Positions 5,424-7,128 of a DNA stretch of 7,128 nt are shown one piece after another. The notes under the pieces are model-generated. The model had not been told where the DNA came from. It saw only the letters and a list, made by a program, of their open reading frames with translations, and searched no databases. The first letter of the stretch is position 1; each line of letters begins with the position of its first letter. The stretch is from Jiangellaceae bacterium (lineage in GTDB: Bacteria; Actinomycetota; Actinomycetes; Jiangellales; Jiangellaceae), in contig JASLBX010000042.1 in assembly GCA_030146385.1 (NCBI GenBank), positions 1-7,128 of the forward strand, read 5' to 3'. The position numbers were made by a program, and so were the translations under genes.

Positions 5424-6314
5424 ATGCGTCCACTTGTCGTACAACTCGTGCCGCTCGCCGTGACCGGACTGGTCGTTGCCGGGTGCGGTGACGAACGCGC
5501 GGCGACCACTGACCCGTCCGGGGCTGGATCAGGACAGCAGTACACCGCCACGGCAACGGTGCTGGAGAGTCCGGAACACGGGCCCCAGTTGTGTCTTGGC
5601 GGCGTCGCAGAGTCCTTGCCTCCGCAATGCGGTGGTCCTGACATCGTTGGCTGGAGCTGGGACGACGTCGACGACTTCGAATCCGCCAGCGGAACGACGT
5701 GGGGCGCCTACACGGTCGTGGGGACGTACGACGGCGAGGCCTTCAGGCTCACTGAGCCGCCCCAGCCGGCGGTCGAGCCGGAGATTCCGGACTCGCCGCA
5801 GTTTTGGACGCCGTGCGACGAGCCAACCGGCGGCTGGGCGGTCGTCGACGAGGACACCGCCACAGACGAAGCGATGAACGAGGCGATCGCCTATGCGGAG
5901 GCGCAAGCCGACCACGCTGGCACTTGGCTGGACCAGTCGATCAATCCTGCGCTGGCAGATGAAGCCGACCTGTCTCCCGAGGACATGGAGGCGGTCGCCA
6001 ACGACCCGACGAAGCTCGTGCTGAACTTCCGGTTCACTGGCGACGTCGACCGGCACGAACAGCAGCTTCGCGAGATCTGGGGTGGCGCGCTGTGTGTGAG
6101 TGCGGCTGAGCACACCATGGCGGGGCTGCAGGAGATCCAGTTGCAGATTCACGACGACTACGGCACCGACATCCTGGGCTCCGGCATCGACACTGAAATC
6201 GGCTACGTCGAGTTGATGGTCGCCCTGGATGACGGCAGCTTGCAGCGTGAGCTTGACGAGCGATACGGCGAGGGTCTGGTTCGCGTCTACTCTGCGCTTC
6301 AGCCGGTGGACTGA
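5424..6314 (+). CDS. Acidic secreted lipoprotein of unknown function
   Basis: The 296-residue precursor opens MRPLVVQLVPLAVTGLVVAGC: one basic residue, a hydrophobic core and a V-A-G-C lipobox with C21 as the anchor, so the protein should be tethered outside the membrane. A short Ser/Gly/Thr linker follows. Next comes a Thr/Val-rich segment with PQLCLGGVAESLPPQCGG (about 52-69), a Cys/Gly motif I associate with uncharacterised actinobacterial lipoproteins, and WTPCDEP further on. The second half is very rich in Asp and Glu, looks mainly helical, and ends RVYSALQPVD. Besides C21 there are four cysteines, which may pair. I do not recognise a function. The start is uncertain: no good ribosome site precedes the ATG, and GTGs at 5397 or 5403 would add an arginine-rich n-region. 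It is divergent from the transport operon and shares its operator region, so co-regulation is possible. A long frame on the opposite strand is judged a shadow. Confidence 0.8.
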   Translation: MRPLVVQLVPLAVTGLVVAGCGDERAATTDPSGAGSGQQYTATATVLESPEHGPQLCLGGVAESLPPQCGGPDIVGWSWDDVDDFESASGTTWGAYTVVGTYDGEAFRLTEPPQPAVEPEIPDSPQFWTPCDEPTGGWAVVDEDTATDEAMNEAIAYAEAQADHAGTWLDQSINPALADEADLSPEDMEAVANDPTKLVLNFRFTGDVDRHEQQLREIWGGALCVSAAEHTMAGLQEIQLQIHDDYGTDILGSGIDTEIGYVELMVALDDGSLQRELDERYGEGLVRVYSALQPVD

Positions 6315-6320
6315 GATCGG

Positions 6321-6420
6321 GGGCAAGCGAGCCGCCGCTCCGCAAGTCCGTTTACGCGGCGATCCCGACCTTTGCTAGGCGGGCAAGCGACGTTTACGTG
6401 GGGCCTACCCTATTTACGTG
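6321..6420. repeat. Short spaced repeats in the convergent gap
   Basis: GGGCAAGCGA occurs at 6321-6330 and 6381-6390, exactly 60 bp apart. CGTTTACG occurs at 6349-6356 and 6391-6398. TTTACGTG occurs at 6393-6400 and 6413-6420, exactly 20 bp apart. The gap between the two convergent stop codons (6315-6421) holds nothing else recognisable and no clear intrinsic terminator with a U run. The repeats may be decayed copies of a duplicated segment or protein-binding sites; function is unknown. Confidence 0.4.
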
Positions 6421-6421
6421 A

Positions 6422-7128
6422 TCATTCCGGGTGGAGTTCGGGGTGCGTGGACCACCAGGTGAGGAGTTCCTCCCGGGCGGCGTCGGGGCCGACCGGGCCG
6501 CGGTCGAGCCGGAGGTCCAGCAGGAACTGCCAGGCCTTTCCCACGGCCGGCCCGGGCCGGATGCCCAAGATTTCCATGATCTGGTTGCCGTCGAGGTCGG
6601 GCCGCATGGCGGCGAGCTCTTCCTCCTCGGCCAGCCGCTCGATGCGCTCCTCCAGCGCGTCGTACGCCTCACGGAGCGCCTGGGCCTTGCTCCGGTTGCG
6701 CGTCGTGCAGTCGACCCGGGTCAGCACGTGCAGGCGTTCGAGCAGGTGACCGGCGTCGCGGACGTACCGGCGGACCGCGGAGTCGGTCCACTCGCCACCC
6801 GCGTAGCCGTGAAACCGCAGGTGCAGCTCGACCAGCTTCGCGACGTCCTCAACCACGCTCGCCGGGTACCGCAGCTTGGTGAGGCGCTTACGGGCCAGCT
6901 TCGCCCCGACCACGTCGTGGTGGTGGAAGGTCACCCCGCCATCCAGTTCGAAGCGGCGGGTCTTCGGCTTGCCGATATCGTGCAGCAGCGATGCCAGCCG
7001 GGTCACCAGGTCGGGGCCGCCGTCGGGCAGCCTCGGCTCCAGGCCGATGGCCTGCTCGAGAACGGTGAGGGAGTGCTCGTACACGTCCTTGTGCCGGTGG
7101 TGCTCGTCGATCTCCAGCCGCAGGGCCG
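6422..7128 (-). CDS. cca: CCA tRNA nucleotidyltransferase, C-terminal part (partial, runs off right edge)
   Basis: This cytoplasmic enzyme adds or repairs the 3'-CCA end of tRNAs. The window holds the last 234 codons; the N-terminal nucleotidyltransferase head with its catalytic acids lies beyond the right edge, so no start is visible. The fragment begins ALRLEIDEHHRHKDVYEHS, a run typical of actinobacterial CCA enzymes (often annotated PcnA). It continues with an HD domain: H18, LLHDIGKP with H49/D50, then HHHDVVGA (68-75). The helical tail that follows (about 95-234) is the tRNA-binding body, and the gene ends in TGA at 6422. The HD domain in such enzymes can carry metal-dependent phosphatase or phosphodiesterase activity. 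A poly(A) polymerase role is the main alternative, as the two share a family, but the HD-fused actinobacterial form is normally the CCA enzyme. It is convergent with the lipoprotein gene. Confidence 0.93.
   Translation of the reverse strand, partial: ALRLEIDEHHRHKDVYEHSLTVLEQAIGLEPRLPDGGPDLVTRLASLLHDIGKPKTRRFELDGGVTFHHHDVVGAKLARKRLTKLRYPASVVEDVAKLVELHLRFHGYAGGEWTDSAVRRYVRDAGHLLERLHVLTRVDCTTRNRSKAQALREAYDALEERIERLAEEEELAAMRPDLDGNQIMEILGIRPGPAVGKAWQFLLDLRLDRGPVGPDAAREELLTWWSTHPELHPE

Noticed and set aside
5529..6326. 265-codon minus-strand open frame opposite the lipoprotein gene
   Set aside because: The plus frame has a signal peptide, a lipobox and GC-rich third positions. The minus frame has none of these.
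6317..6368. Bipartite hairpin (TCGGG/CCCGA with GCCGC/GCGGC) as a terminator after the lipoprotein gene
   Set aside because: Stems are only 5 bp, with a 20-nt loop and no U run.

Overview
The window looks like chromosomal DNA of a high-GC actinobacterium. The reading frames have strongly G/C-rich third codon positions. The RNB-domain nuclease and the CCA-adding enzyme are of actinobacterial type, and a leaderless-type promoter and GntR/DasR-like CTAG-centred operators are present. Genus cannot be told from the sequence alone.

Layout from left to right: (1) the last 22 codons of a plus-strand gene, ending at 70, possibly a conservon-type ATP/GTP-binding protein; (2) a convergent minus-strand gene for a compact RNB-domain (RNase II/R superfamily) exoribonuclease, 80-1519, which probably has its own leaderless promoter; (3) a minus-strand transport operon read from 5228 down to 1565: a family-5 solute-binding lipoprotein (OppA/DppA type), a long GC-rich hairpin, a DppB-type permease with a TTG start, and a DppC-type permease whose start overlaps the DppB stop by 8 nt; (4) a 195-nt divergent control region (5229-5423) with two CTAG-centred operators exactly 20 bp apart; (5) a plus-strand gene for an acidic lipoprotein of unknown function, 5424-6314; (6) a 107-nt convergent gap with short spaced repeats; (7) the C-terminal half of a CCA tRNA nucleotidyltransferase on the minus strand, running off the right edge.

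How the genes work together: the binding protein should catch a peptide-like or other oligomeric solute outside the membrane and hand it to the two permeases. The two ATPase subunits such importers need are not in the window; the gene after the second permease is the RNA nuclease. The ATPases must therefore come from elsewhere, or from upstream genes lost in evolution. The tandem operators lie between the binding-protein gene and the divergent lipoprotein gene, so one GntR/HutC-type regulator, possibly DasR, may control either or both. The long hairpin after the binding-protein gene would explain more binding protein than permease. The nuclease and the CCA enzyme are RNA-metabolism genes that probably have no functional link to the transporter.

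I found no mobile element, CRISPR array, RNA gene or clearly novel multi-gene system. The most interesting signals are regulatory: the paired operators on an ATPase-less Opp-type importer, the inter-cistronic hairpin, and the palindrome plus leaderless promoter at the start of the nuclease gene.
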